A DNA stretch of 64,000 nt from Ascaphus truei (lineage: Eukaryota > Chordata > Amphibia > Anura > Ascaphidae). The stretch lies in contig CM071587.1 in the NCBI GenBank assembly GCA_036426205.1, positions 1-64,000 on the forward strand, read 5' to 3'. Below the pieces are notes generated by a model. The model did not search any database and was not told where the DNA came from. It saw only the letters and a program-made list of their open reading frames with translations. Shown piece after piece: positions 10,379 to 31,482 of the stretch; position 1 is the stretch's first letter, and every line of letters begins with the position of its first letter. Position numbers and translations under genes: made by a program.

Positions 10379-13300
10379 ATGGCGTTAACATTAATCTCAC
10401 ATAACGTGAAGGGCTTTAATAGCCCGATCAAAAGAAAGCTTGCTTTTACGGACTACAGGAGAAAAAAATGCAGAGGTGTTGTTCTTGCAGGAGACACACT
10501 TCAGTAAGAATAACTCCCATAGGTATCTAGACAAGGGTTTTTCCCAATTCTACCCGGCCTCAGCATCAGCCAAAAAGAGAGGAGTAGCCATTTTATTTCA
10601 TAATACCATCCCTTTTGTGGCCCAGACAATCAAAAAGGACACAGAAGGTCGCTTCATTATCATAACTGGAACAATCCATGAGCAGCCCATCACATTAGCC
10701 TCTGTATATGCACCCTGTGTTCAAGAGGCATCTTTCTTTGACAGATTTTCCCGCTTGCTACACTCAATAGCCAAGGGTTATATCATAATAGCTGGAGATT
10801 TCAATATTACATTGCAGTCTGCCCTAGACAGATCAGGGGGAGGCGACTCGGATAATAAAAAAGCACAGGATGCCCTACGCAGTGCCTTGAAAGGTAATCA
10901 ACTAGTTGATATTTGGAGGGAACTCCACCCTACATCTAGGGACTATACTTTCTACTCCCCACCCACACACATCATATAGCAGAATCGATTATCTCTTGTT
11001 TCGTGCCACTTGGGTTCCTAAGGTCACTTATCAAAGACATGATATTTCATGGTCTGGCACCAATTGAGCTTAGGTGCAACAATATTCAGACCAATCGATC
11101 AGGCGCAAACTGGAAACTTAATGAATCTATCCTAAAATACCCGAAATATGCGATACAATTGGTCAAGAATTAGCTCAATTTTTTTAGACAAATACAGGAT
11201 CTGTGGAGTTCCATACAGTATTATGGGAGGCTCACAAAGCAACTTTAAGGGGCATATTAATCACCACTACGACCAGGAGAAAAAGAATAAGAGACTCCAA
11301 AATTCGGACGCTCCAATCCAAATTACACTCCCTGTTATCAAATCACAAGAACAATCCGGACCCGATCACAACACAGGAACTGAAAGACACAAAGATTGAA
11401 TTAAATATATTATTGACTTCCCGGGCAGATAATTCTTTATGTTGGTCTAAGAGGAAGTTTTACGAAAAAGCAAACAGGTCGGATACGATGCTGGCTCGAG
11501 CATTAAAGGATAGGCAATCTAAGTTTAATATCCAAGCTATACGCTTAAAATCGGGTACACTCACGGCCAACCCTAAAAAAATAGTAGAAGAATTCGGTTC
11601 ATTCTATGGTTCCCTTTACGATGGAAAGAAAGTGGCACATAATAACAACACGAACAGAGCACTAAGAGATTTCTTAGCCAGCTCAAAACTGGAGAGATTG
11701 ACAGAGCTGGACAGAGAAGCTATGGGCGCTGACTTCACATTAGAAGTGTCGCAGGCCATCAAGGAGCTTAAGCCATCAAAGGCTCCAGGCCCTGATGGCT
11801 TTTCGGGGCTTTACTATAAGAAATTTTCCGAGTCACTTGCCCCGAGGCTGCTCCAAATGTTTAATGCTATCTTAGCAGGAGCCCCTATCCCTGAGGACAT
11901 GCTACGAGCGTCTATATCACTTATACATAAACCTGGCAAGGATCCGCTAAATTGTAAAAGCTATAGGCCAATATCTCTAATTAATACTGATATCAAAATA
12001 TATGCTACATTATTGGCCAATAGATTAAGTCTCATCCTACCCAGACTAATACACCCAGATCAAGTCGGTTTTGTTAAGGGGAGGCAGGCAGCGGATAACA
12101 CCCGACGATTTATTGATCTGCTGGAATTGGCTAACAAAAATAACACACAAAGCATGTTATTAAGTCTGGATGCAGAAAAAGCTTTTGATCGGATAGACTG
12201 GCCATACTTAAAAGAGACGCTCGCGGCATTTGGCTTCGGAAATCGAGTGAGTAGAGCGATTATGTCACTATACTCAGGCCCAACCGCCAGGTTCATACAT
12301 CAGGGCTTCCCCTCGGTCCCATTTCAAATCCAGAGTGGCACAAGACAGGGATGCCCTTTATCTCCCCTCCTGTTTGCCCTATGTATTGAACCCCTCGCGG
12401 CACGAATCCGAGATAGTCCGGATATCTCAGGGTTAAACGTTTACTCCTAATCGCATAAAGCGGCCCTGTACGCTGATGATATCCTATTAATCATCTCCAA
12501 ACCCCTTACTTCATTACCTAACCTGTTCGACCTACTAGATAAATTCTCCAAGGTCTTAGGTTTCAAGATTAACCAATCCAAATCTGAAGCTCTGAATATC
12601 AACCTCCCTAGACATACGGAGAAATTACTGAAACTAAATTTCAATTTTAACTGGCAAAAGAACTCAATAAAATATTTGGGGATCCATATCACCAAAGATG
12701 CAAAAAGCATCTATAAAGCAAATTATCCCAAACTGATTTGGACTCTAAAACAAGACCTAATCAGATGGTCTTCCAAGAAGATTTCTTGGATTGGAAGGAT
12801 TCACAGCATTAAGATGAATCTACTTCCCCGTATCCTATACCTCTTCCAGACATTACCTGTGCCACTCAAACTGAAGGACATACTCTCACTTCAGTCTGGA
12901 ATATCTAATTTTATCTGGGGAGGTAAAAAACCGAGAGTAAATAAATTAACTATGAAGAGACCTACCTTAGCTGGAGGCCTAGCGGTACCCTGCCTGTTGT
13001 CATATTTTAAAGCGGCTCAATTAAGCCAGATCATACAATGGCATTCCGACCCCAAATTAAAAAAAGATGGGTAGAGCTCGAACACGCGGCCTGCTCCCCT
13101 TTAGAGCTTAACAACCTGATTTGGCTACCTAAAACATCAAGGAAAAACACTATCTTACCGCTCACCTCAATGACTAACTCCATATCTGTTTGGGAAGCTT
13201 CAAGACTAAAAAACTCACTCACCTCAGCAAGTTCTCTGAAATCACCCATTTGGAATAATCCTAGCTTTGCACCGGGTCTTATTGGTCATAAACACTCAAT

Positions 13301-14174
13301 TTGGAAACAAAAAGGCTATGATAGACTCAAAGATCTGGAGGGCTATGATCTAAAAATTAAATCTTTTGACCATCTCAGACTAGAAAAAGGCATTCCCCAC
13401 GCTGAATTCTATAAATACCTCCAGCTCAGATCATTCTATAATAAATTTGCCCCATACCCCCCATTGACGAATTTTGAAAAGCTCTGTCGGGCAGAAACCG
13501 ACACTAAGGGACTCATATCTACGATATATGGAGAAGTAATCGAGCCTGCAGCTTCAAAGCAACAATCACCTTCATTCCGTATCCAATGGGAAAGAGACCT
13601 AGGGGAGACCCTAGACGACAAAGAGTGGAATACTATATTCCTGGGAGCCGCAAAAAGTTCGATATGCACCACACTGAAGGAGAACGCATATAAAGTTCTT
13701 ATGAGATGGTACCTCACCATACTCAAACTATCTAAGTTTATACCAGGGTCCTCCCCATTGTGCCCTAAACAATGTGGAGGAACAGCTGACCTGTTACATA
13801 TGCTGTGGTCTTGCCCGCTGATATCCCCGATATGGGAAAAGATCAGAAATTGGATCCAGAGAATATTCGATCTCACTATTCCCCCAGACCCTTGGCTGTT
13901 TCTTATGAACAGACCCATAAAGGGCCTATCAAAATCACACAATAAACTAATTGCACATTTTGCTCTAGCTACGCGGTGCGAGATCGTAGCATTATGGAAA
14001 CGCCCCGATATTCCAATTATCCCAAAAATTCGGAATCGTATTTGGTTTATCTGCCAGATGGAAAAGTTAACGAGCTTAGTTAACGACACTGGCGATAATT
14101 ATCTAAAAGTCTGGGCTCCTTGGCTTGCCCAAACAGACATCCCTGGGGTAGAGCGTAACACAATTTGGCTATAA
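10379..14174 (+). pseudogene. LINE ORF2: endonuclease / reverse transcriptase, broken
   Basis: Begins MALTLISHNVKGFN, the start of an APE-type endonuclease; FLQETHF and AGDFNIT follow. RT motifs include KPSKAPGPDGFSG, RQGCPLSPLLFALC and YADD (about 12468-12480). The C-terminus has a CPKQCGG...LLHMLWSCP zinc-knuckle-like motif and ends at 14174. Lesions: a frameshift near 10440-10470, another near 10965, damage around 11.0-11.2 kb, an in-frame TAA at 12448 just before YADD, and a frameshift in an A run near 13065. In an intact element this protein nicks target DNA and reverse transcribes the element RNA. Confidence 0.9.
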
Positions 14175-14617
14175 TAGTAATAAATGCGTTCTCCTTCGGG
14201 GGCATGACAACCAACCCCACAACGAGAACCTCACACTCCTTATGCCCAATCACTTATACTACCGAAAGGCCTCGTTAGCTGATACACAGCCTTCACGCCG
14301 CCTCGGTGTTTCCCGGCGGTGGATGTATCCTTACCCTCGGATCCCCCTTCCCTCTCTCCTTCCCCCGGCCCCCTCCTTTGCCTCCTCCCCTCCCCCCCTT
14401 TTTTTCCTCCCCTTTTATAACTCTTATCATTTACCCCAGTCCCCTACAATACAAATGATGATTCCCACTCACGTGGTTAAGTAGGGCTCGAAAAACCACG
14501 TGAGCTTGTTATGCTTATGTTATTGTATATTATATGCTATATATGCACCTGATGTGTTTTTTTTATGTATATCATGCATTTATGTATAATAAAATACAAG
14601 TTATTATAAAAAAAAAA
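14175..14617 (+). other. LINE 3' UTR and poly(A)
   Basis: About 430 bp with a CT-rich block at 14340-14420, TATA-rich sequence and AATAAAATAC shortly before the terminal A run. Confidence 0.75.
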
Positions 14618-14632
14618 AAAATACAACAACCC
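14618..14632. repeat. LINE target-site duplication, right
   Basis: Identical to 7304-7318, immediately after the poly(A) tail, and followed by tactaccca as in other Z copies. Confidence 0.88.
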
Positions 14633-15255
14633 TACTACCCACCCCCTCTACCCCCAACCCCCTCCCCCCTCCAACACACACAGTACAATGATGGGCAATA
14701 TTACTATTATCCAGGTCTGGATAATAGTGCATTTGCCCATTAAAAATAAAACATTACCCAGCCAGCATAAAATAAATTCCTCCCCTACATCCTTGCCAGG
14801 ATGACGGTTGTCCTCATCACCGTTCTCCATGTCCATGTCCTCCGTGGGCAGCAACATTACAATAAAAAACAAACTACTGGCCACTAACCCCTTAATAACC
14901 TTAGCGGTTAGTAACTGCTATAGTACTTAAGGGGTTAACCCCACTCCCCCCTACCCACACGGGAGGCCTAACCACCCTCCACCCTAACCAAATAACCCCA
15001 CCCCCTCTACCCACTGATTGCCACAGTGGTAAAACATGCTCTTAATATTGGCATGGCTTGTTACAATGACAATGAATGGGCAAGCTAAAAAAAAAAAAAA
15101 CAGAAAATACAAAACTTACAATGAAATAAAAACAAGCTTTTAATTGATTGTCACTGTGATATTCTATAACCAGAAAGTGGCATAGATAAGCACATTGGCA
15201 GTCAATGGGCAACCCTACATTACTTCTCCCCCTCTCCCTCCCCTACATTACTTCT
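14633..15255 (+). repeat. Repeat Z, middle part
   Basis: Continues repeat Z after the LINE: tactacccacc, then gatgggcaatattactattatccaggtctgg, an internal ggttagtaactgctatag...ggggttaacccc sub-repeat, ending ctccctcccctacattacttct. The Ty3-type element starts at its end. Confidence 0.65.
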
Positions 15256-16002
15256 TGTAAGGAATCAGGGAACACGTCCTTCGCAGCGTGTTCCCTCCTT
15301 ACCTGCAGCTTCTCAGCATCCTGCTTACAGAGCACACGTGCCCACGCAGGGCTTTCACTGCTCCCACGGAGCTTTGCTCCGCCCCCCGCTTGCGACACGC
15401 ATCCGCCTTGCGTGGCGCACACATGTGACGCTTGTGCACCGCTCCCCAGCTGCGTTTCAATAACTCCCACCTGTCTCTTGCACTTCCAGGCTACCCATGT
15501 CTCTGCACCAGCTGCTCCTCCACTCCACCCCTCTCTCCCATTGGTCTGTCTGCCTCATATATCCTCAGCTGTGCCACTGGCACTTTGGTTGAGCATAGTT
15601 CATTGTAGCCTTGTGTTTCCACATCCCTGTTCCTGTCCCTGCCTTGCCTTCTTGCTGATTGATCTCTCGTGTACCAACCCGGCTTGACTTAGGACTCCTC
15701 TCTGGATAACGACCCCGGCTTGCCTCTGACTACCAGCTCTTCTCCATCCCTGACCACAGCTATTGGACACTCTACTATTCTACTGGCTCCAACCCCTGAC
15801 CACGGCACTACGGACACTGACTACTCTACTGGCTCCTCCCCATGACCTCGGCAAGTACCAAGACTAACCCACTCTCTCCAATCCCGACCCGGCTACGCTG
15901 ACATTCCACCCTCCAGGCGTGCCTCCGCTGCTGTGGGTGCGCAGTTTTATACTTTCCCACCTAAGTACCGGGGTCCCGCCTTGTTCGTGGTGAGCGCAAG
16001 TG
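15256..16002 (+). repeat. 5' LTR of Ty3-type element
   Basis: Starts TGTAAGGAATC at a cttct duplication; its 3' half (15541 onward) matches 20095-20550. The terminal ttaca is missing and internal sequence follows directly, so no primer-binding site is recognisable. Confidence 0.85.
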
Positions 16003-16009
16003 GTATAGT

Positions 16010-17150
16010 ATGCTCAGCCCAACGAATTTGGACCCCTTTGAGGTGGGCCAAGCCCTTTCTGCCATTGGTGAAGGTTTTCACCAGCTGGAGACTCAAATTG
16101 CTTCCTTGCAACAGGAAAAGACAGGTACACATAAAGTGAACCAACTAGATGCTCCAGAAGTATGTATCAGTTGCTTAAGAATAGCCAATTCCAATACGTA
16201 TATTGTGGGTCTTAGGCAGGGCTCACCTGGTGATAACAGTCTCTTACAATAACTTGGCTCCCCCGGAGCACTATGATATTAGTATTGAGGGACTCACCCA
16301 GGTGTAGCCGTCGATGCTGTGCCCGTGACTTGATATGTAGCACCGCCAACCCTCGAACGACTCATCCATCGTGAGGGCGGTCTATGACCGGCGGTGGGGT
16401 GATGTTCAGCTGATCCAGCAACCCGGCGTGCGAACGGAGCAACAGATGAATAGAAGCACCTCGTAGAGGAGAAGGACGCGATGCACCGACCTGCAACAGA
16501 GTGGAAGCACGGCGATGCACTCGGTCTCTCCCTCTACAAGGTGCTTTATTTCCCTGCATTGTTACACTTTTTTCTACTCCGGAACAAACCATTCCTCCTG
16601 TGCCACGCCTCCCTACTCCCAATCGCTATGCGAGCGACCCCCATGGGTGTAGGTATTTCCTCAATCAATGTGCTATTCAATTTGAATTAACTCCTCGTTT
16701 CTCCTCTGAAAGATCCAAGGTGGCATATATCATCACCCTGCTGATCAGTGAAGCTTTGGCGTGGGCATTACCCATCTGGGAGCAAAGACCAGAATTTACC
16801 CAGGATTTTGCACGTTTCAAAAAAGAATTCAGACAGGTCTTTGACACCCCGGGCCGTAAGGTGCACACTTGTAAGACTTTATCGCGGTTTGTATGTGGGT
16901 AAACCAGCGTCTCCAGGAGAGGAAATCAGAACGTTCTCGCTCACGGCCTCCCACAGCCAGAGTCCCTACTTCTAGTCTTACAGTTTCCCTGGTTCTCGAT
17001 GATCCTGAGCCTATGCAGCTGGGAAGTCACCGACTCTCCTTCTCTGAGAGACAACGCCGGAAGGAAAGCAGTCTCTGTCTTTACAGTGGTCTGTCCGGAC
17101 ACCAGGTGCGTTGCTGCCCAATTAAGCCGGGAAATGCCCATACTCAATGA
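16010..17150 (+). pseudogene. Ty3-type gag, broken
   Basis: Starts MLSPTNLDPFEVGQALSAI with a short coiled segment, then in other frames a capsid-like region (SEALAWALPIWEQ, FARFKKEFRQVFD) at about 16.65-16.87 kb and a nucleocapsid knuckle CLYSGLSGHQVRCCP near 17080-17125 in which the second Cys position is Ser. Frameshifts and stops throughout; not functional. Confidence 0.8.
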
Positions 17151-17199
17151 GGTATAAGGGGATCACATTGGGCACTATCTCTCCTTCCCCTTCTATACA

Positions 17200-20094
17200 G
17201 GAAATCCTGCCAACTCGGAACATGCTCCTGATTCTTCTTAAAGGCTCTGACTTCCAAGCCACCGCTTCGCACCTTCATCGACTCCGGGTCTGGAGGGAAT
17301 TTTGTGGATCAGGACTTCGCCTTAAAAAACAACATTCCTCTCATTCAAAAACCTGTGCCCATCAGGTTGGAAGCCATTGATGGACGTTCTCTCCAGCCAG
17401 CCTTCATCTCACTGGAGACCTGTGTACTCTCTCTCTCAACTAAAGACTGCCACAAGGAGGAGATGTCTCTGGACGTAATTCATTCACCCTCTGTAGAGGT
17501 AATCTTGGTCTTCCCTAGCTCCAACGACACAATCCACCATTGGATTGGAGGGACAAAAGTCCCATACAATGGTGTCCCCTTTATGCTAAATCTTGTTTTA
17601 ATCCGGTGCAACAGATTTGTGGTCTAGAAATTCCCAAGCCGGACAAGCTTGTCCTACCAGAAGTTTATGCCGAATTTCTAAATGTCTTTGACAAGATACG
17701 CTCTGAGGTTCTGCCCCCTCATCGCCCGTTTGATTTATTGCCTGGAGCTGTTCCTCCCAGAACTAGATCTTATCCTCTTTCTCTCCCTGACACCAAAGCG
17801 ATGTCAGAAAACATTAAAGAAAACCTGAAGAAGGGGTTTATTCGAAATTCTTCATCCCCAGCCGGGGTTGGCCTCTTCTTTGGCAAAAAGAAAGATGGTT
17901 CCCTCCGCCCCTGCATAGATTACAGAGGGCTTAACAAAATCACTTTGAAGAACCGTTACCCCTTACCACTCATTTCTGAGCTTTTTGACCGCTTGCAAGG
18001 TTCCACTATTTTTTCTAAACTTGATCTCCGAGGGGCACACAATCTGATACGCATGCGTCACGGTGATTAATGGAAGCTGGCTTTCAACACACGCAATGGT
18101 CACTAGGAATATTTGGTTATGCCATTTGGCTTGTTTAACGCCCCGCCCGTATTCCAAGAGTTTGTGAATGAGATTTATCGAGATGTTCTCAATCTTTTTG
18201 TCATAGTCTATCTTGATGATATTCGAATCATTTCTAAATCTCTCTGTGAACACATTCATCATACCAAGCTGGTTCTGTCTCGTCTTTGGGAGAATCACCA
18301 CTACGCTAAAATAGAGAAATGCCAGTTTCATCAAACTTCTACGGCATTCCTGGGTTATATTATTTCAGACTCTGGATTCTCCATGGACCCTGATAAACTC
18401 TAGGCGGTGTTGGAATGGCCACAACCTACTTCTCCCAAGGCAATTCAAAGTTTTTTTTAGGGTTCGCTAATTATTGCCGCAAATTTATTCGAAAGTTTTC
18501 TTCTACACTTGCTCCTATCACTGCTCTAACTAAAAAAGGGAGCTGGTACTTCTTCCTGGCCACTTGCAGCACTTCAAGCTTTCGACTCACTCAAGAAAGC
18601 TTTAGTCTCTGCCCCCATCTCACACCATCCAGATTTCAAACTTCCCTTCACTCTGGAAGTAGAGGCTTCGGATGTTGGGGCCGCGTCTATTCTCTCACAG
18701 AGGCAAACACCTCAAGGCAAGTTGCACCCATGTGGTTTTTTTTCTAAGAAATTTTCTTCAGCAGAGCAAAACGATGACGTCGGCAACAGGGAGCTCCTGG
18801 CTATTAAGCTTGCACTGCAAGAATGGAGACATGTTTTGGAAGGGACAGAGAATCCCATCTCAATCCTCACGGACCATAAAAATTTGCTCTACATTGAAGT
18901 CGCTCGTCGCCTCGGCGCTCGTCAGGCCCGTTGGTCTCTCTTTTTTTCTAGATTTAATTATCTTATCTCTTATATTCCTGGATCAAAAAACCTGAAAGCT
19001 GACGCATTATCCCGCCAATTCGTGGTAGAAGACAAGACTGAAGCTATATCCGAGACTATTCTTCCTTCTAGGTATATTATTTCTGTTAATTCTTTTGACG
19101 TCCTGGATGGGATTTTGGCAACTCAAACAAGCATTCCTAGGGGTCTTGAGGTGCCGGAGGGTTGTTTGTACGCTGCACCACAATTTTGCAAAAAGATTCT
19201 AGAGTGGGGTCATTCGTCTAAGTCTGCCGGTCATCCTGGTACCAAAAGAATTTCCGATCTCATCAGACGAACCTTTTGGTTGCCTAATATGCTCAAAGAC
19301 ATCAAAGAATTAATCAAATCCTGCTCTACGTGCGCTCGAAATAAGACCACTCGCAGCAAACCGCCTGGCCTTTTACGTCCTCTGTCCATACCGGAGCGTC
19401 CCTGGAGTCATCTGTCGATGGACTTTATTGTCGAACTTCCTATTTCCAGAGGTACAGTATGAACACCATTCTAGTTATTGTCGACAGATTTTCGAAGCAA
19501 TCTCACTTCATTCCCCTCAAGGGTCTTCCCAATTCCGCTACCTTGGCAGATATCTTCATTAAGGAAATTTTTTCGAATTCTCGGAGTACCGCTGTCTATA
19601 GTGTCCGATCACGGATCTCACTTCATTTCTAAATGTTGGCGTGCATTTCCCCAAGGATGGATATTTCACTTCATTTTTCTTCAGGGTATCATCCCTAGAC
19701 CAATGGACAGACCAAGAGGATAAACCAGACCTTAGAACAATACTTGAGATTCTTCATCTCTGACGCTCAAGACGATTGGGTAGATCTTCTTCCAGGGGCA
19801 GAGTTCGCCCACAATTCGCTTAGGAATTAATCTACACAGGAATCCCCGTTCTTTATTAATTATGGTTTTATCTGGCACGGCTCCCCATTACTTCTTCTTC
19901 CGGGGTCCCAGCAGCGGACAGCAGAATTAATTCCTTACATGTCTCTTGGAAAAGGATTCAAAGGACTCTCGAGGAAGCAATTCGCAGACAGAAGTCACAG
20001 GCTGATAGTCATCGCCGTAAGGCACCCAACTCCAAACCAGGAAACAGTGTGGCTCTCGTCGAAAAACATCAGGCTCAAGACACCAACTCTTAAA
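17200..20094 (+). pseudogene. Ty3-type pol (PR-RT-RNaseH-IN), broken
   Basis: Protease DSGSGGNFV near 17280-17310; RT with [29 protein letters not shown] and VYLDD (about 18.2 kb); RNase H with RELLAIKLAL and LTDHKNL, and the tether SKNLKADALSRQ; integrase with a zinc-binding region ending CSTCARNK (19.32 kb), MDFIVELP and VSDHGSHFI. Ends near VWLSSKNIRLK, close to the integrase C-terminus. Several frameshifts and stops separate these blocks. Described as a dead copy only. Confidence 0.88.
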
Positions 20095-20555
20095 TTGGTC
20101 TGTCTGCCTCATATATGCTCAGCTGTGCCACTGGCACTTTGGCTGAGCATAGTTCATAGTAGCCTTGTGTTTCCACATCCCTGCTCCTGTCTCTGCCTTG
20201 CCTTCTTGATGATTGATCTCTCGTGTACTGACCCGGATTGACTTAGGACCCCTCTGTGGATAACGACCCCGCCTTGCCTCTGACTACCCGCTCTTCTCCA
20301 TCCCTGACCATAGCTATTGGACACTCTACTATTCTACTGGCCCCAACCCCTGACCACGGCACTACGGACACTGACTACTCTACTGGCTCCTCCCCTCGGC
20401 AAGTACCAAGACTAACCCACTCTCTTCAATACAGACCCGGCTACTCTGACAATCGACCCTCCAGGCGTACCTCCGCTGCTGTGGATGCGCAGTTTTATAC
20501 TTTCCCACCTAAGTACCGGGGTCCCGCCTTGTTCATGGTGAGCGCAAGTGTTACA
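20095..20555 (+). repeat. 3' LTR of Ty3-type element, 5'-truncated
   Basis: Matches 15541-16002 and ends TGTTACA at the cttct duplication. Joined abruptly to the integrase coding end, so the first 285 bp of the LTR are missing. Confidence 0.85.
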
Positions 20556-20560
20556 CTTCT

Positions 20561-20672
20561 CCACCTCTCTCCCCCCCTCCCTCTCCTACATTCCCCCCTC
20601 CCTCCCGACCTCAGTAGGAATTCCCCATGACACAAATACACAAGATTCCTAGAACAATATATATTTATTATT
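20561..20672 (+). repeat. Repeat Z, right end
   Basis: ccctctcctacattcccccctccc...ccccatgacacaaatacacaagattcctagaacaatatatatttatta, as at 56960-57045. Homology to the 3' flank of copy B starts right after it. Confidence 0.65.
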
Positions 20673-20798
20673 ACATTTGCGATGCTGATACAGGACTAGC
20701 TCCTAGCAAGAAGCAAGGACATAATCACACACAATAAAAGGGACAATTGTTTTAGGATCTCCATGTGAAAGAAACACATTTTCTCGGACACAAAGCTC

Positions 20799-30683
<9,885 letters not shown>

Positions 30684-30800
30684 CTGTTGTATGACACACA
30701 AGCAGAAATCACATGTGAAGCTTTGGGAAAGTATGCTACAATACAGAGTACTGTAGCCAGATAGCAGAGGAAAGACACTTTAGAGCCATAGCTACTAAGC

Positions 30801-30950
30801 CAGAGGCCGTCTAACTCTAGTCCTCAAGGGACACCACAGGTCAGGATTTTAGTATATCCCTGCTCCAGCACAAGTGACTCAATCAGCATTGACTGAGCCG
30901 CTGATTGAACCACCTGTGCTGAAGCAGGGATATCCTGATGACCTGACCTG
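30801..30950. mobile_element. hAT-like MITE cut by the A/B duplication breakpoint
   Basis: Left end and target duplication tactaagc (30793-30800) are as in copy B at 39291-39463, but the right end is replaced at about 30950 by a TGTGTGTCCC minisatellite. Confidence 0.75.
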
Positions 30951-31206
30951 GTGTGTGTGTCCCTGTGTCCGTGTGTGTGTCCCTGTGTCCGTGTGTGTGT
31001 CCGTGTGCGTGTGCGTGTGCGTGTGTCCCTGTGTGTGTGTCCCTGTGTGTGTGTCCCTGTGTGTGTGTCCTTTGGCCCGTCACTCCGCCTCAGGCCAATG
31101 AGAGGTGTGCGGGGGCGGGCGGGCCAAGGGACCAATGAGATTTCCCCTAGGGACACCGGACATCCAGGCAGGCAAACATACAGTGCTTTCACTAATATAG
31201 TATAAG
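30951..31206. repeat. Junction sequence between copies A and B
   Basis: TGTGTGTCCCTG-type minisatellite to about 31070, then a GC-rich stretch with ccaatgaga phrases, ending cactaatatagta. Homology to the 3' flank of copy A begins again at 31207. Confidence 0.6.
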
Positions 31207-31331
31207 ATTACATTTGTGATACTGATACAGGACTAGCTCCTAGCAGGAAGCAATGGCATAATCACACACAATAAAAGGGACACTTTTTTTAGGATCTCCT
31301 TGTGAAAAACATTTTCCCGGACACAAAGCTC

Positions 31332-31482
31332 CTACGCTGGAGCCACAGTCACTTCCTGGGACGCTTTAACGTTAGAAAACGTGTCAGAGGAAAGATCCGC
31401 TATAAGGCATCTGACGCCCGCTCTGTACGGGGTGATAGTGACCTCTGTCTTGGATCTCTGGTTGGGCTTCAGCAGCGGCACC
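31332..31482 (-). CDS. tgm3-like: TGM3-like copy B terminal exon 13 with stop
   Basis: 151 bp. Encodes [37 protein letters not shown] and ends TVAPA followed by TAG at 31332-31334. Acceptor ctctcag. This is the family C-terminus. Confidence 0.93.

Larger units (their letters stand above)
7319..14617 (+). mobile_element. Full-length L1-clade LINE, lightly degraded
   Basis: About 7.3 kb with ORF1, a long spacer, ORF2 (endonuclease, reverse transcriptase, C-terminal domain), a 3' UTR and a poly(A) tail at 14608-14620. It is flanked by a 15-bp target duplication, AAAATACAACAACCC, at 7304-7318 and 14618-14632 (the last tail As overlap it). It sits inside repeat Z. ORF1 is intact; ORF2 has a few frameshifts and stops, so this copy is dead but fairly young. 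The L1/Tx1-type family is supported by ORF1 architecture and RT motifs; the exact family is not determined. Confidence 0.92.
15256..20555 (+). mobile_element. Ty3/gypsy LTR retrotransposon, defective
   Basis: 5.3 kb bounded by TGTAAGG...TGTTACA and a 5-bp target duplication cttct (15251-15255 and 20556-20560). Order gag, protease, RT, RNase H, integrase is that of Ty3/gypsy (Metaviridae). All reading frames are interrupted. The last bases of the 5' LTR and the primer-binding site are missing, and the 3' end of pol, the polypurine tract and the first 285 bp of the 3' LTR are deleted. Over the shared 455 bp my manual alignment of the LTRs gives about 24 substitutions and one 6-bp indel, an old insertion. 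Confidence 0.92.

Noticed and set aside
13436..14089. 217-codon minus-strand ORF
   Set aside because: Antisense shadow of LINE ORF2.
3119..20798. Copy C as a complete gene with exons 1-11 hidden between 3.1 and 20.8 kb
   Set aside because: This interval is explained by a LINE, a Ty3-type element, repeat Z and hairpins; no transglutaminase motif was found on the minus strand.
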